Below are positions 36,703-49,434 of a stretch of 64,000 nt of DNA, piece after piece. The notes under the pieces were generated by a model. That model was not told where the DNA came from. It saw only the letters and a list, made by a program, of their open reading frames with translations, and made no database searches. Both the position numbers and the translations under genes were made by a program. This stretch comes from Anagrus nilaparvatae (Eukaryota > Arthropoda > Insecta > Hymenoptera > Mymaridae), in assembly GCA_022575985.1 (NCBI GenBank), contig JAKSXM010000007.1, positions 67,734,501 through 67,798,500 on the forward strand. Direction: 5' to 3'. The first letter of the stretch is position 1. The number at the start of each line of letters is the position of its first letter.

Positions 36703-39247
36703 GTAAGTTTAATCTTTTGCAATTAAATATATCTCTTTTACATTATATAGATTTAAACCTCTCTCTATTTACACTTAATATGTACGTATGTATGGTTTAT
36801 TTAAAGCAAATATACTTTAACTCTCAATTAGTAACGTGTATAAATACTATATTGAAACTCAATTATAATTATTAAATCTCTTTACTCGGATTCCAGAAAA
36901 TTCTTTTAATTTGTAGAACCACTTTATTTTTGAAATAAAGTTTATTTAATGAAATTTAAATGTAAAATTTAATTTTTAAACAAATATATGTGTTAAAATG
37001 TAAAATTTAAATTTAAATAAGAAAAGGAAAAGGGTCTTGTGTGAGATATTGTTATATAAATAGTTGTTCTTTTATGTTCTTATGAAAATAAGCTCTGAAA
37101 AATTAGATTTGGCTAGAGCCAAATTATTGATTATTAGACCCTAAAATTGCCTTGATTTAATTAAATAACTGTGAAAAATTCCACTTAAATTTTTTGAACA
37201 AAAATATAATTTTTAAAATTAAGTTCAATTTTTTTCCAATTTTTTTTACTGAAATCGTATTGTGTTTTGGGCCCATGACGCTAGCCAAAAATAAATTGAA
37301 TTAAATTTACCTGTTGCAGCTAGAGAATTTTATTCAAATATTTTTTTTATATTAAAATTTGTTTATAAGTTAAGATGATGCATCATATAGAGTAAAAAAC
37401 GAGTCAGAGAATTTAAAATAAATTTGAATGACATATTTACCACATAAGTGTGTACAAATATTTACTTCTACTTGACACTTTAAAACATTTTACAAGAAAA
37501 TTTCAGTAAATATGATAGCTAACAGCTTGTTATATATCATAGTAATAATAATTTAATATGACTAAAATTGAACAAGTATGACATTTTACAATATTTTTTT
37601 CTTCTTTTATTTAAAAAGCTACAAATGTCATAAAAATTTCTAAAAAAAAAAAATTTTTTAGGTCATAAAGTACCGTAGCAAGAGATACCCAATTAGATAA
37701 ATAATTATTTTTAACTTTTCTTTGTCTTGCAAAATTTTAAACACTTTAAAACAAAAACCAAAACAAAGTAAGCAAATAAATTAGATGATAAACGAGTCCT
37801 AATTAATTAAATAATCCAAGAATAATATTATAATAATATTGCAAATATATAACTAAACAGGTAATATTATTTTAAGCCTTGTCATATAAACAGAAAATAA
37901 TTAAAATATATGTATTTTCCTGTCTCGCGCTTAAGTAGCTAATCTCTTCCCATACACAGTAAAATGAGAGGCTTTTCGACGTATTTACGTTATAGCGCGA
38001 ATAAGCCGGAAGCTAAGCGGTTCTTGACTGTTTTTGAAACAACGATTTCTATCATACTTACTCTATTTAGTATATATATAACATTGTAAAATGTAATCAA
38101 CTTTTTAAGTATATTACCTTGGGCGACATAAATTCATTTATATATAAACTTCTTTATTATAATCATTATAATTTATTAAACTTTTTTAATATTTTTAAAT
38201 ATCTTTAAATTGTAGGGAAAATTTTTTTTATTTACAGTATATTTTGGGTTTTACTATACTTACTAAATATGTTAATTTATGGAAAGTCATTACGGTAATC
38301 TAGTTATTTCTAAAAGAAATTAGAATTCTTTTGATTCAAAGTGGGCTATAAGATGATGAAAATTCGAAAATTTCTAAAGGTTTCAGTTGCATAAGAAATG
38401 GAAATTCTTTGAGCATGTTGGTGTTTGAGTGAAATAAAGGTTATATGCGAGGTTATATGCCAATTTTCAAGATATGAGGTCATTCAACGGGTCGATAGCT
38501 TTAAAAAATTATTAAAAATTGAATAACTTATGTCTGAGGCTCTAAAATTTTTAAAAAAGTTCTAAGATACTTAAGTGTATAACTCAAAAATTTGATACTT
38601 GCGAATCTAAAAATATCGTTAAATTCTCCAAAATACAAAAAACATATTTTTTTTTTTAATAGTTTTCGCAAAATTTCTTAAAAACACCAACAAAAATATA
38701 CGGAAATAGTTAATAATCCTATATAAATTCAAATTAAATAATATAATTTAAACAAATTAAATGATAATTTCATATTAGGGGGATTGAACTATTAAAATTA
38801 ATAAAAATGAAAAAATCTGTAAATTTTTATATTTTGCTTTAAAATTTGATCAAAGGTGAATTTTTATAGAAAAAAATGGGAAAAATCAATTTAAACTCAC
38901 GAACACATAACAAGATATTTTAAGACGTTCCATTCATAATCTCAATAAACAGTAATTATTAAAATAAAGCATCGAGTCCTGAAAACTAAAAAAACAGAAC
39001 TGTATATAAAAACTAATTCTTAAAAAAATAATTTTACTAACATACAACTTTGTTAAAAATAATTTAAATTATAAATTTATTACTTTTTGTTAAAAAAATA
39101 TAAATTATAAAACTTTATAAATGAAATAAACTTACAATTAATTATTTATTTTAATTAATAGAAAAATTATATTTTAAAAAATTATATAGAAAATTTTAAA
39201 ACTTATTATTTATAATAATTAATACTTGTTTACTGTTATTTTAAAAT

Positions 39248-39284
<37 letters not shown>

Positions 39285-39467
39285 ATTTACTTTTATTTAA
39301 ATATTATAAAATTTTTAACAAGTTAAAGACAAAAGAGCGAGAGATATGCATTTCATAAACTTAGATTAAATATAACTTTTTGAAAGTTTATAATTTACTA
39401 TAACTTTTGTTTTATATTTATATGCTCGACTATTTATATATATACGTAGTAAAGATAATGTACATGT

Positions 39468-39499
<32 letters not shown>

Positions 39500-39836
39500 G
39501 AATAAACTTTTTCATAATTCAATTAGTTAATTATACATAATAAACTTAAAATATAAATAAAAAATATTCAATAATATAAAGATTTATTACTTTTAAATGA
39601 AAAACGTGATTTTTTGTGTTATTGGATAAATTCCAAATCATTTTTAACAATTCTTTTTATGCTTAAATCTTTTTTAGTTTATTTTTTTTTTAGATTTTTT
39701 AAATCGCATATTATACTGACGGATTTATTTACCTTAATATTTTTTAAATTATAATATAGATAAATACTTGTTAATGTAAAGAAAGTTTCTGGTACCTACT
39801 TAAATTTTTTCATAAACTATTATTATGAATTACCTC
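36703..39836 (+). other. first part of the 14.6 kb CUB intron, A+T-rich
   Basis: Begins with a GTAAGT donor. A/T-rich with no recognised gene. (TA)n lies at 39249-39281 and 39468-39490. A moderately complex patch at 38280-38650 could not be assigned. Confidence 0.55.
39249..39281. repeat. (AT)n microsatellite
   Basis: An uninterrupted AT dinucleotide run of about 16 units. Confidence 0.9.
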
Positions 39837-40662
39837 CAAGTTTCATTGTGAAAGCACTTCCATCTATTGCTTCTAATCTCACTAAACTGTTCAATGCTTC
39901 ATTATTGAATGGTATTTTCCCATCTGCTTGGAAAAAATCTCGCATTTTAGCTTTTAAAAGTGATTAAAAGTGATATCTTAGTGGTCGATCATTATGTGTA
40001 TCAACCAAATCATTAACATCTTTTTTCATTCATGTAAATATTGGAGTGCCTCGGGGATCTGCTGTTAGGCCTCTTCTTCTGTGCATATACATGAATGATC
40101 TCAAAAACCACTTGTTAGATAATCTCATTTTTAGATTGCTGTATGCTGATTCCTTGCAGATCTATGTGCAAATCCCTTCTAGAGAAATTGCAAATGGTAT
40201 TTTTTATCTTTCCCAGTCTGCTAAAATAGTGGCCAAATGGGCAGAAACCAACTGTATATTACTAAATACCAAAAAGACTCAAGCAATAGTTTTTGGTTCC
40301 TCTCATACTATAAAGCAATTTGAAAACTTAAATATACTCAGTATTGAGGTTAACTATTGTGGTGATAATGTTGCATTTGTTGATGAAGTGACTAGTCTCG
40401 GTGTTACACTCGACTCTCATTTGACTTATTTGTTGACATACTTACCTATTGATTTCATTGTTAACTACCAAATTAAACTATCTAATTATATTTACTTTCA
40501 TATAAATTTAAATTTAATATTCTATTTTTATGTATATAAAATTTTGTTAACTCTATAATTATTATTATAATGTATATATACACTTTGTAACATATTGAAA
40601 AAGTGTACTATTTTTTGTAATTTAAAAAACAAAGAATTATTATTATTATTTATTATTATTAT
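39837..40662 (+). pseudogene. non-LTR retrotransposon RT relic with internal deletion and ATT-repeat tail
   Basis: Starts with LPPSFIVKALPSIASNLTKLFN...WKKSRILAF, the segment before the RT palm in CR1/Jockey-like ORF2. It then jumps, missing the region with the first catalytic aspartate, to VNIGVPRGSAVRPLLLCIYMNDL (40033-40100) and LLYADSLQIYVQIP. The active-site YADD is YADS here, so it is dead. The frame runs on through FGSSHTIKQF and SLGVTLDSHL, then decays to a stop at 40558. An (ATT)n tail at 40636-40662 marks the 3' end. It is related to the 27.3-29.7 kb ORF. It lies in the CUB intron, same strand. Confidence 0.75.
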
Positions 40663-42730
40663 TACAACTTTTTATGAACTAAGTTAAGTGAAAAAATTCA
40701 TTTCAGCAAGAAAATATAATTTTTTTTACCATTTTAAATGGCTTAACCAAAACGTAAAGAAAATTAAAAGAAATTTTGCAAATCTAATAATTCCGCTACG
40801 CATGTACCCTAATAAATTAAAAACAGTTTCTTTCTTAATCTTCTTTACGTTTCAAGACAATTATAATCATTTGATCATAAGAAAGAAAAAGAGATTAACT
40901 TCAAAAAATGCTATTTAAGTAGTATAAGTCAATATTCGAAGAGACGAAAAAATTTTAATCAGTAGTAACAGTCAATATATGAGGAGACGGAAAAAAAACT
41001 TATAAGTGTTTTGTGTCTTCACACAACCAACGAGTATGGAACATAACATATTCACTTATAACAGTTTTAAAATCCTGGTTTTAACATATATTCCCTAATT
41101 GTTATTAAGTTCAAAAACCGAAATTATAAAAGTCCCTAAACTGAAATAATCCTAAGTCCATGACTCTAATGTTTTCTAGGGTCCCTAGAAGTCCTTAAAT
41201 CGAAAATATTCTTCCATTTGAACCCCCCCCCCTCCCCTAAAACCGTCAATATTTTACCCCACCCCTGCTGAAGGGGACTTTTTCAGGTAATCCTCCCTAC
41301 GAACATGTTCCATGTTAATTATACAATAAAGTTAGGATATATGTATGATTGTCTTTGTATAATTAGAGTTGATTATCTTTGAAGTAGGATATACATTGAT
41401 GCTAAAGATATTTTCTGCTTAAACACATATTACGGATTGTTAGGCGTCAATCAAATATTGATTACAGTAAATACGTCTTAAATTAACTAGAATCACTAAT
41501 TTATCTTTAGATTTCTTGACATGTCAGCTTCCTTGACTTATTAAAATTAAATTACACCAAGAATATAAATTTTGCAAACGTAATGCAAATTATGTATATT
41601 AGGTACAATGTAAAATTCTTTACATCAGTTTCTAAAATGGCAGAAATCGCAGATATTTATTAAAGTTTTTGGACGAATCTTTAATAAAAAAAGTTCAGAA
41701 ACGTAGATTTGAAAAAGTAACTGGGCATATAATTTAAAAATATTAAAGTACTTTCGTAAGCATCAAAAATTTTACAAAATCCTTCAAAATCTAAAAAAAA
41801 AAAAAATTAAATTAAAAATTAAATAAATATAAACAACAAAAATGACTTTAAATAAATAAAAATTATTGATTTAAATTAAATTCTATTGCACAAAATTCAA
41901 AATAATTACAAGCAAATTTGATAATTTCTATATCATTGAAAATAATCTAGTAAAACAACAAATTCAAAAATGACTAGTTAAACATAAAATCGGCCAAACG
42001 AAAATTTATACAATACTATTTCAATATTACTATAATATAAATCACATTTAACTATTACATTAACAACTTTATTGTACAAGACTTCCAAACAATATTGTTG
42101 TACTTTCATATATATAATAATAATATATAGTCAGAAAATAAAAGGGTTTATATATATATATATATATATCAGAAATAATATTATACCTAAACAATAATTT
42201 TTATATAGTTTCGGATAGAAAAACGTCTAATATACTTTCATTCATCGTTGAAAACATGTATGAAAATATATATGCTTACTTTTTTATGTTAGACTGGAAA
42301 AAAGTAAGGTTTTATAGAAAAAAAAGTTAGCCATGAAACTTTATCAATTTTACGGGTTTCACAAACATAAATAAATACGTATATATAAACATATGTGTGT
42401 GTGTGTGTGTGTGTTTGAAGTAAGCTTTCTTTTTTCTTTCTTTTAACTCTAGATTCAATTATGAGGTTTTTTTTCAGTATACATACTGAGCCTTTCACCT
42501 GTTTATTCACTTTTTTATTTGCTAGCTTTTCAAAGATTTATATGAAACGTATATTAGACTGGGAATTTGTTTCATAAGTTGCTTTGGTTTTTGAACATCG
42601 AGTGAAATTAGACGCTATTTATCGAAAAGAAACCGAAAATTAAAAAAATGTAAATTATCTCAAATTTATTTATTTTATTAAATTGTACTATAATTATATG
42701 ATTTGTATATATTCGCACAATATTAATATA
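40663..42730. other. CUB intron, A+T-rich, no gene recognised
   Basis: It has an unusual C-rich patch at 41222-41270 (C9 then CTCCCC) and a (GT)n tract at 42393-42414. A (TA)n run is at 42149-42169. No exon recognised. Confidence 0.5.
42393..42414. repeat. (GT)n microsatellite
   Basis: About eleven GT units. A second, shorter one is at 44402-44418. Confidence 0.85.
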
Positions 42731-42850
42731 TTACGAGTCCGTGTCCAAAAAAATAAAGAATGGCCCAAAACGCACGTAAATTTCCTTCCAAGTCGAAGCC
42801 AAGGATTATAAACTGTGATTTAGGGCGTTCGTTTTTTATGTCCAAGGGAC
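42731..42850. repeat. hairpin repeat, copy of the 34.66 kb hairpin 1
   Basis: ATTACGAGTCCGTGTCCA, AAATAAAGAATGGCCCAAAA and GCACGTAAATTTCCTTCC match the 34.66 kb copy, with the pairing arm GTGATTTAGGGCGTTCGTTT. The downstream partner is replaced by an unrelated inverted repeat. Confidence 0.7.
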
Positions 42851-42864
42851 AAATGGCTGATTCT

Positions 42865-42987
42865 ACAAATGCCGTAAAAGGAGATCGCAAGTGCAGCCGC
42901 AATGCAATGCGCAGAGATGAAAAATGGTGCTGTGTGCATTGCGTTATGGCTGTAATTGCGGTTGCGATCCCCATTTACGGCATTTGT
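42865..42987. mobile_element. small G+C-rich inverted-repeat element (123 bp)
   Basis: Ends ACAAATGCCGTAAA and TTTACGGCATTTGT. The arms continue with pairing GATCGCAA...GCAGCCGCAATGCAATGCGCA against TGTGCATTGCGTTATGGCTG...TTGCGATC. It is about half G+C, unlike its surroundings. No convincing target duplication. Looks like a MITE. Confidence 0.65.
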
Positions 42988-45102
42988 TAAAAGATTTAAT
43001 GAATTTAAAATTGAATTAATCACTTCAAAGATTGCTGATTACTAAATTTTAATTGAATTACAAATTGGTGGCCTTTTTGTTTTTTATTTTCGAACCAATA
43101 ATCCCGCAAATATTTAACTTTTCTCCAAATAAATTTTTTGTAAAATCCGAATTTTGGTAGCGATCTTATTCAACATTTTGTCCATTTTGTCACATTGTGC
43201 TCCTTATCATTTGAATAAATTCTCAAATAAATCGGTCTCAATAAGGATTTGTAATACTTTTAATGATAAATCATAAAGATTTGAGGTTTTACTTGTAGAT
43301 ATTGAATTATACCTAAATTACTTTTATTAATTTGTGATTTTAGAGTATGAACTATCCATAAAAAAAAAATAATAAAAACCTGCATTTTTCTTTTCTTTAT
43401 ATGCTTTCTAGATTTGAATACTTAATTTTAACTATCATATCATTTTGATTACTCTACTTATAAACATTATTGTAAAAATGTAATTAATTTATATTTATTG
43501 TAATGATTTTTTGGGATATCTGATCCTGTATATTAAATAAAATAAAATAAAATAAAAAAATAAACAACAAAATTATACTTAGTTAAATATTTGTATAAAC
43601 TGTAATGAAAAATAAGCAGTGTTTAAATAAAAATTAAAACTTAAATACACTCTACAATAAAAAATATATGCTTCCTCTTCTATCAAATCATAATCCTAAT
43701 TAAAATAAATTTCAAAAACTTTATTTCAAAAAAAAAAATTTAATTACACAAAATAAATAAAATTACACTTTTACAAAATGAATTAACACTGAGATTTATA
43801 TATAAAAATTCTCGAGTTTATTAAAAAGTGCTATATCTTAATTTTTAATTTACATTTTTTCAACGTAATCCATAGCACAATTTAATCTAAAAAGCCTTAG
43901 TAACAGATTTACACAATTATGTATAGCCATATAGTTTTAATTTATATTTAAACTTTTCATTTTTTTAATAATAAAAAACAATTTTCAAGAAAAAATTTTT
44001 TTTTCTTACTTTAACATAATAAATTTCATTAAAGAAAAATTTAAATACAAGAAAAAGTGTAAGTACAGGTATATATAAAATTATAAATAATGTCTTTAGG
44101 GAATTAAATATAAAAAATAAAAATTTTAAACTTTATTATATTAAAAAAATGTTTTGTAATTATAATAATAATTTTTTATATATACTTTAACTGGACACAC
44201 AGAGTATAAAAATAAAAACTTTTATAATATAACTTTGTACTTTATGATCTTTAAACTTTGCCTATAAATGGTTTAATAATAAAGTGTTAACTTAAATAAT
44301 AATAATAATAATAATTGAAAAAGAAAAACTAAGGTGTAGTAACATAAAAAAGTTTTATGTTAATTTTCTATCCTCATTACTTGAACATTTTTTTTATTAT
44401 ATGTGTGTGTGTGTGTGTTAGAACAAAAAAAAATATACATAGAGTATATTATATAGTACCTTAATCCTACAGCTAAAGCGGATTTTCTCTAGAGGGTAAC
44501 GAATTTTTTTTTTTTTTATTAATTTTTAGCTTTATTGAATGTCTCGTGTATATGAGAACTGGTACAACATTGTTTTTAATCATGGATTTTTATATTTTAT
44601 AGTACATGTAAAAGACTTTTTTTTTTTCTTTGTGTTTAAAAATATAGTAACTATGTATAAATAATTTAATTTTATAATTTACAAAAGAATACAAATTATT
44701 TACATGCATGAATTCTTGAGTTATAAATAAATTAGTGAAAAATTTTAATTATTTTAATTTACTTTTTATAAAATAGAATTTTTTATGTGATTCGTTGGGT
44801 TTTACTTATTTTGGAAATTTTGACATTTTAGTTTAGTCTATGAATTAATTATAATATTAACATGGAATGTACGGTATTTGAAACAAGTCATCGTATTTTA
44901 ATATTATCAAATATCTGTCATTTTTCGAGAGAGCGAGTTTCAAATGAATTGTAACTAGTTTGTAAAATTGTAAAAATTTGGTTTTATACAGAGGGTAATG
45001 GAATTTTAAAAAGATTTGATGATATGCGCTCTTACACCTTTTTTTTATGCCTTATTGAGAGAATGTACAACCTTCTACGCACCCGACTTAATTTAAAAGT
45101 TC
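42988..45102. other. CUB intron, A+T-rich, no gene recognised
   Basis: Simple A/T sequence with an AATAA pentamer run (43540-43560) and an AAT run (44298-44315). No domain seen. Confidence 0.5.
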
Positions 45103-45880
45103 CTAGCGCGACGCTACAAACAGAGCTCTCTGAACCTTCTCACCAGTAGTCAATTTACCGGTGTCGTTATTTACACCTCTATAGCTGGTGGGACCTGTCG
45201 GTATCGTAATATACAACCCGTTATGTAGGAATGATGCTGGGTGAGTTACTCATATGATGCTGCTATTTTTTGCAAGTAGGTCATTAACATATAATATGAA
45301 TAAAAGCGGGCCTAATATTGTACATTGTGGTACACCTGTAATTATTCTGCTAGGAGCACTTAATAGGTAGCTAAAAGATTTAATGCGATTCCTCTGATTC
45401 CATATCAATATAATTTTTTTATGAGAAGCTGGTTATTCACTGTATCAAATACTTTTGATAAATCAATGAAGGTTACAATCGCTGCTTTATTATTATTAAT
45501 GCTCTCGTAAAATGTTGTTAAGTTCTTCGAGAGCTTCTTTTGTTCCTCTTCCTTTGACAAAATCAAATTGTCTATGGTGCACAATTTTCTCATATATTTT
45601 TTCCAGGTTTGAAATTGATGAAATTGACTTGTAATTAGTGAAGTTATGTTTATCAACTGCGACTTGAAAATTTCAGACTGTTTTAGGTGATCTGGCCATT
45701 AACCTTCAGCAATACATGGATTAAAAATATATGTCAATGCTTCTGAAATACAGTTGTTTAATATTTTTAAAACTATTTAGCTTATTCTGTCTATGCCACC
45801 CATTTTGTTTCCATAATAATTTTTACAATTTCATTAGTGAGAAACGTATAAAAATTTTCAATGTTTAAGTGAGGTAGATG
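45103..45880 (-). pseudogene. reverse transcriptase relic of a non-LTR retrotransposon
   Basis: On the minus strand, pieces in different frames follow RT order: FLTNEIVKII (~45840), CISEALTYIFNPCIAEG and WPDHLKQSEI (45680-45750), FVKGRGTKEALEELNN (45500-45560), AAIVTFIDLSKVFDTVNNQLLIKKL (first catalytic D kept, 45405-45480), then SRIITGVPQCTILGPLLFILYVNDLL (45265-45345). It breaks before the FADD box. Several stops and frameshifts are present. The last 147 bases (45103-45249) hold a separate 48-residue open stretch (GLYITIPTGPTSYRG...) without RT resemblance, so the relic's true 3' limit may be near 45250. It sits antisense inside the CUB intron. Confidence 0.7.
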
Positions 45881-46269
45881 TAATTCTGTAGTGCAATATA
45901 ATTTATAATGCGATTCTTATATTGTTTTTAAATAAAATTACTGGGATGATTTTACATTAATATGGGTTTTAACTAGTGTGCTATCTTTATATACTCTATT
46001 CATTTATTCTATTAAGATTACTTGATTTTAAATGGAATGATCTGTATACATATAAATTAGTTAAATTTTATATTCCTGGCTCCCTTAACTGCTATGATTT
46101 TTATCTGATGCTGCTGCTGCTGTAAAGTAATGTTATGAACAGGAAAAATGAGGGAGGTAAGCTAAGTCAATAACGAAACTTGTTTAAATTTAATATGATA
46201 GTTTAATTAATTATTTAAGAAAATTTTACAAAAAGTAATTACAACCTTAAAACTATTTGGCCATTTTGA
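45881..46269. other. CUB intron, no gene recognised
   Basis: Mostly A/T-rich; a short CTG/GCT-rich word occurs at 46110-46123. Confidence 0.45.
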
Positions 46270-46930
46270 AATTTAAAGATATTCGGCTTGATTAACCGCG
46301 TGGCATAAAAGCCGGGAGGGTGCAGCCATCTTTGATATATGCTCGTGCGCCGGCATAATTGAATTTACGGGCATTTGCAAATTTGATAAAATTTTCCACG
46401 AAATTAAAATAAAATGGACTTACCTCGTATATACAATTATGCCCACGCTTGAATGCAAAATTTGTGCACGTCAATTATTATTACTCTCTCACTCATACAT
46501 ACATACAATTACATAATTGATTAATTACGATTTAGTAGTATTACTTTTCTTTTACTTTTTTTTTAAGATGACGATGTCACACTAGACAGCGTGGCCTCTC
46601 ACAATAGGCTTGGACTAATTTTGTAATTAATATAGCTTGATTTGCTTAATAGCAATAATATGGCGCGCGATACGTCTGCACTGATTTTTTTCTATATACA
46701 GGGAAAATCAAATAATGACAACTCAAATTAATAAGCTAATTAGCTACTCATTTGCAACTAATAACTTTAATTGAACTTAAATTGATGTTAATTTTATTTT
46801 TATGTGTTTATTACTGTGTGCTTAGAACATAAAAAACTCTCTTTTATTGATTTTTATCGACCGACTTGATCAAGCTCCGAAGCGAGAAGAAGGAACAGCC
46901 GGTCGTTTGCCGGTAGTTCGCACGCGGAAA
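46270..46930. other. patches of raised G+C with CpG and a consensus splice donor on the minus strand
   Basis: 46290-46380 and 46860-46930 are G+C-rich islands with several CpGs (GCGCCGGC, CCGGTCGTTTGCCGG). On the minus strand, ACGAGGTAAGTCC near 46420-46435 is an ideal donor, and AAGATGGCTGC near 46320 resembles a YY1-type site. This could be a promoter and first non-coding exon of an unseen minus-strand gene, or simply another element. No coding domain recognised. Confidence 0.25.
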
Positions 46931-47049
46931 ATCCATTTGTGATCTTTTCGCCATCTATTTTAATGAAATCAATGTCATTTTTTGGTTTACTACTTTTATG
47001 CCTACGAGTTATTTTATTAATGAATTGCTACAAATTTTTTGAATTAGTA
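46931..47049. other. short A+T-rich spacer
   Basis: Nothing recognisable. Confidence 0.4.
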
Positions 47050-47215
47050 CTGGATTTTTTTGCAATTTAATTTTTATATATTCTTTTATCTTATAAACAC
47101 ATAAATTAATTTTTCTCAGAAAGAAAAAATTTATAGGATCTGCCTGGGATCCAACCACTCGGTCCGTCACTCGGCAGCTATCGCTTGATCTTGCTCTTTT
47201 ACCTTAGTCCCACTA
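47050..47215 (-). repeat. tRNA-derived SINE remnant
   Basis: The minus strand reads GAGCAAGATCAAGCGATAGC, then a B-box-like GGTTGGATCCC (consensus GGTTCGANNCC) and CAGGCAGATCC, then an A/T-rich tail. It shares TCAAGCGATAG with the patch at 4718-4772. The A box is incomplete. Confidence 0.4.
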
Positions 47216-48804
47216 TTTGCAACTACATGGAAACTCAATTTAGGATATGCCATTTGACGATGAGTTGTATTTTTTTATCAGTTGCCACAAGATACAATCC
47301 TGCTGCGTTACCAATAAAAGTCTATAACTTTTCATTTAGGTCCCTACCTGTTTGCTACCTTCCTTGTTCCTACTACTACACCTTAACCTTGTCCAGTTTT
47401 CTTTAATTTTTCCTATTTTATTTTTTGATATTTTTATAGTGCTCCCAATAACATGGTTTATCAACTTTACATAGTCCTTCAATATACCCTATTTCTTAAG
47501 CGTTTTTATGCATTCCTCAATCTTACTTGCAATACGGAGTGTTTCCTCTGCGATTAGAAAAGATTTTGCCAAAATTTTTGTTACCAACTTCTTTAACCCT
47601 CGGTTACTGACGATATTAACCAAATTTACAACATCGACCATAAGATATATAAATATAATTTTCAATAAAATAATTTTAAATAAAATAATTTAAATAAAAT
47701 ATTTTAAATAAAATAATTTTCATAAAGTTCTATTACAGAAGGAAAATATTTAAAAAATTTTAATTTACTTTTTTCTAAATACATTACTGTTTGTAATTGC
47801 AAATTTAATTTACACAAATATTTCTACATTTTTTTTTTTTAAATATTTTGTAACAAAATTATATTTTTATATTCAGAAACTTTATTATAAATTTTATTTT
47901 TTTTTTAAACAGTTTTTTTTAGTCTTTTAATAATATTTAGATTCATATATTAAAAAAAAAAAATTTTTAATTATACTCAACAATCGTAAATCCTTCTTAA
48001 AATTTTAATCTAAATTGCGTACAAAAGTTTAAGCTTAGATCTTTATACAAATAAAAAAAAAATTTACCTCATCCGTAAGAGAGTATTTACTAGTGCAAAA
48101 ACACCAAAAGATCGGAATATAAAGGTCAAAGAGAGCTTGAAAATTATAAGTGAGATAAATAGAGAGATTAACAAAGAAGTGAAAACGTTTTGCCCCAAAG
48201 GTATATATATATATATATATAAGTGTGAAAAAAATGCATAAATGTTAGTGTCTATTTAAAATCCTTCTCATACAAACATCATTCTATTTTTTTTTTTTTA
48301 GGATTTTTACAAACATTTTCAAAGCGACAAACTGCATTCTTTAAATATTATATGTATAGTATTTCATTCACAAAATACAGTAAAACAAATCCTCTTTTAC
48401 AAATTTACTTGCTTTAACTTCCGTTTCTTTTTTTTTTTTTATCTAAATTTATTATAAACGTGTAACTACTTCTTTACCTACATTTTTTAACATTCAAATA
48501 TCTTTTTTTTTAAATATATTTCGTAAATTTAAATGATGTTCATTTTACGCTTTCACGGATTCGGAATAATTATTTTTTTTTTTTTTTTTTTTTTACTGAC
48601 ATGATTATTTTGAATATAATAAAATTTTTTCAGAGATTTTTAAAAATCATTAACAAATACAAAATATGGATTATTTCACATTATAGTTTTAATAATCTGT
48701 TTTTGGTATAAAAAATGTATTATGCCATTATTATTAATTTTAAAAATCTTTGATAGAGTTTATTGCATGTAGAGAAGAATATTGCTCACGGAGAATAGGC
48801 AGAG
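47216..48804. other. CUB intron, possible decayed ORF then A+T-rich sequence
   Basis: 47420-47600 read on the minus strand gives about 45 codons of lysine-rich, helix-prone sequence (NRGLKKLVTKILAKSFLIAE...) ending in a stop, with more fragments downstream. It might be a retroelement ORF1 relic but no domain is clear. From 47640 on it is A/T-rich with a T23 run (48572-48594) and (TA)n at 48201-48221. Confidence 0.35.
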
Positions 48805-49382
48805 TACTCCAGTAAATAGCGGTTTAGAGTGTTTATTTACTGGCCTTCACCAGATTTGATCTACTATAGGTTTCTTGGGTCGCTAATCACAAATTTTAGG
48901 ATACTTTCTGTGAGAAATGTGCGAAACATCCTTAAATTTGCAAAAACTACCCCTAAAAAGGGGTATTTTTGATGTATTCAATTTGATCTGTATAGGTTTT
49001 TTGGGTCACTGATCATGAATTTCGAGTTTCTGTGTATGAGAAATTCATACTTCGCCCTTAAATTTGCAAAAACTACCCCTAAAAGGGATATTTTTGCTAT
49101 TTTCATGTTTTCAGGGTCCAGATTTCGTCCTTATGGGTTTTCTGGATTGATGATCACGAATTTCAGAGTCCTGTCAACTAAAAATTGGCATTTCCCCCAA
49201 TTTGCAAAAACTTGAAATACCTCCGAAATATACCTTTTTGCAAAATTAAGTGTGCTCCGGTCATTTCTCCCAGAAAGAAACCCCAAAATTTGTGTCAGTG
49301 AACTAAAAAACCTATAGTATAACAAAGCTCATAACGACCAGTAACTAAACACCCAGCCCCCTTACGAAATTTTACTGGAGTA
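48805..49382. mobile_element. fold-back element, 578 bp, same family as 16455-17353
   Basis: Ends TACTCCAGTAAA and TTTACTGGAGTA. Inside are the phrases GGGTCGCTAATCAC, GGGTCACTGATCATGAATTT and CTACCCCTAAAA, as in the 16.5 kb copy. The arms are more diverged, so it is older. The right end overlaps the TA of a 48 bp ISL2EU-like hairpin. No clear target duplication. Confidence 0.75.
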
Positions 49383-49383
49383 T

Positions 49384-49431
49384 TGAGTCCGGGCTTTTTT
49401 ATATTTGAACTATCGAAAAAGCCCGCACTCA
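49384..49431. mobile_element. 48 bp hairpin with ISL2EU-like termini
   Basis: TGAGTCCGGGCTTTTTT faces AAAAAGCCCGCACTCA around about 14 bases, with AT on both outer sides (49382-49383, 49432-49433). The ends match the first eight bases of the 5.0 kb ISL2EU-type element (TGAGTCCG), with one mismatch at the right end. Could be an extreme internal-deletion derivative. Confidence 0.5.
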
Positions 49432-49434
49432 ATA

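Noticed and set aside
42723..43023. Overlapping open frames on both strands of the hairpin and small palindromic element
   Set aside because: Similar peptides on both strands come from the inverted repeat, not from a gene.
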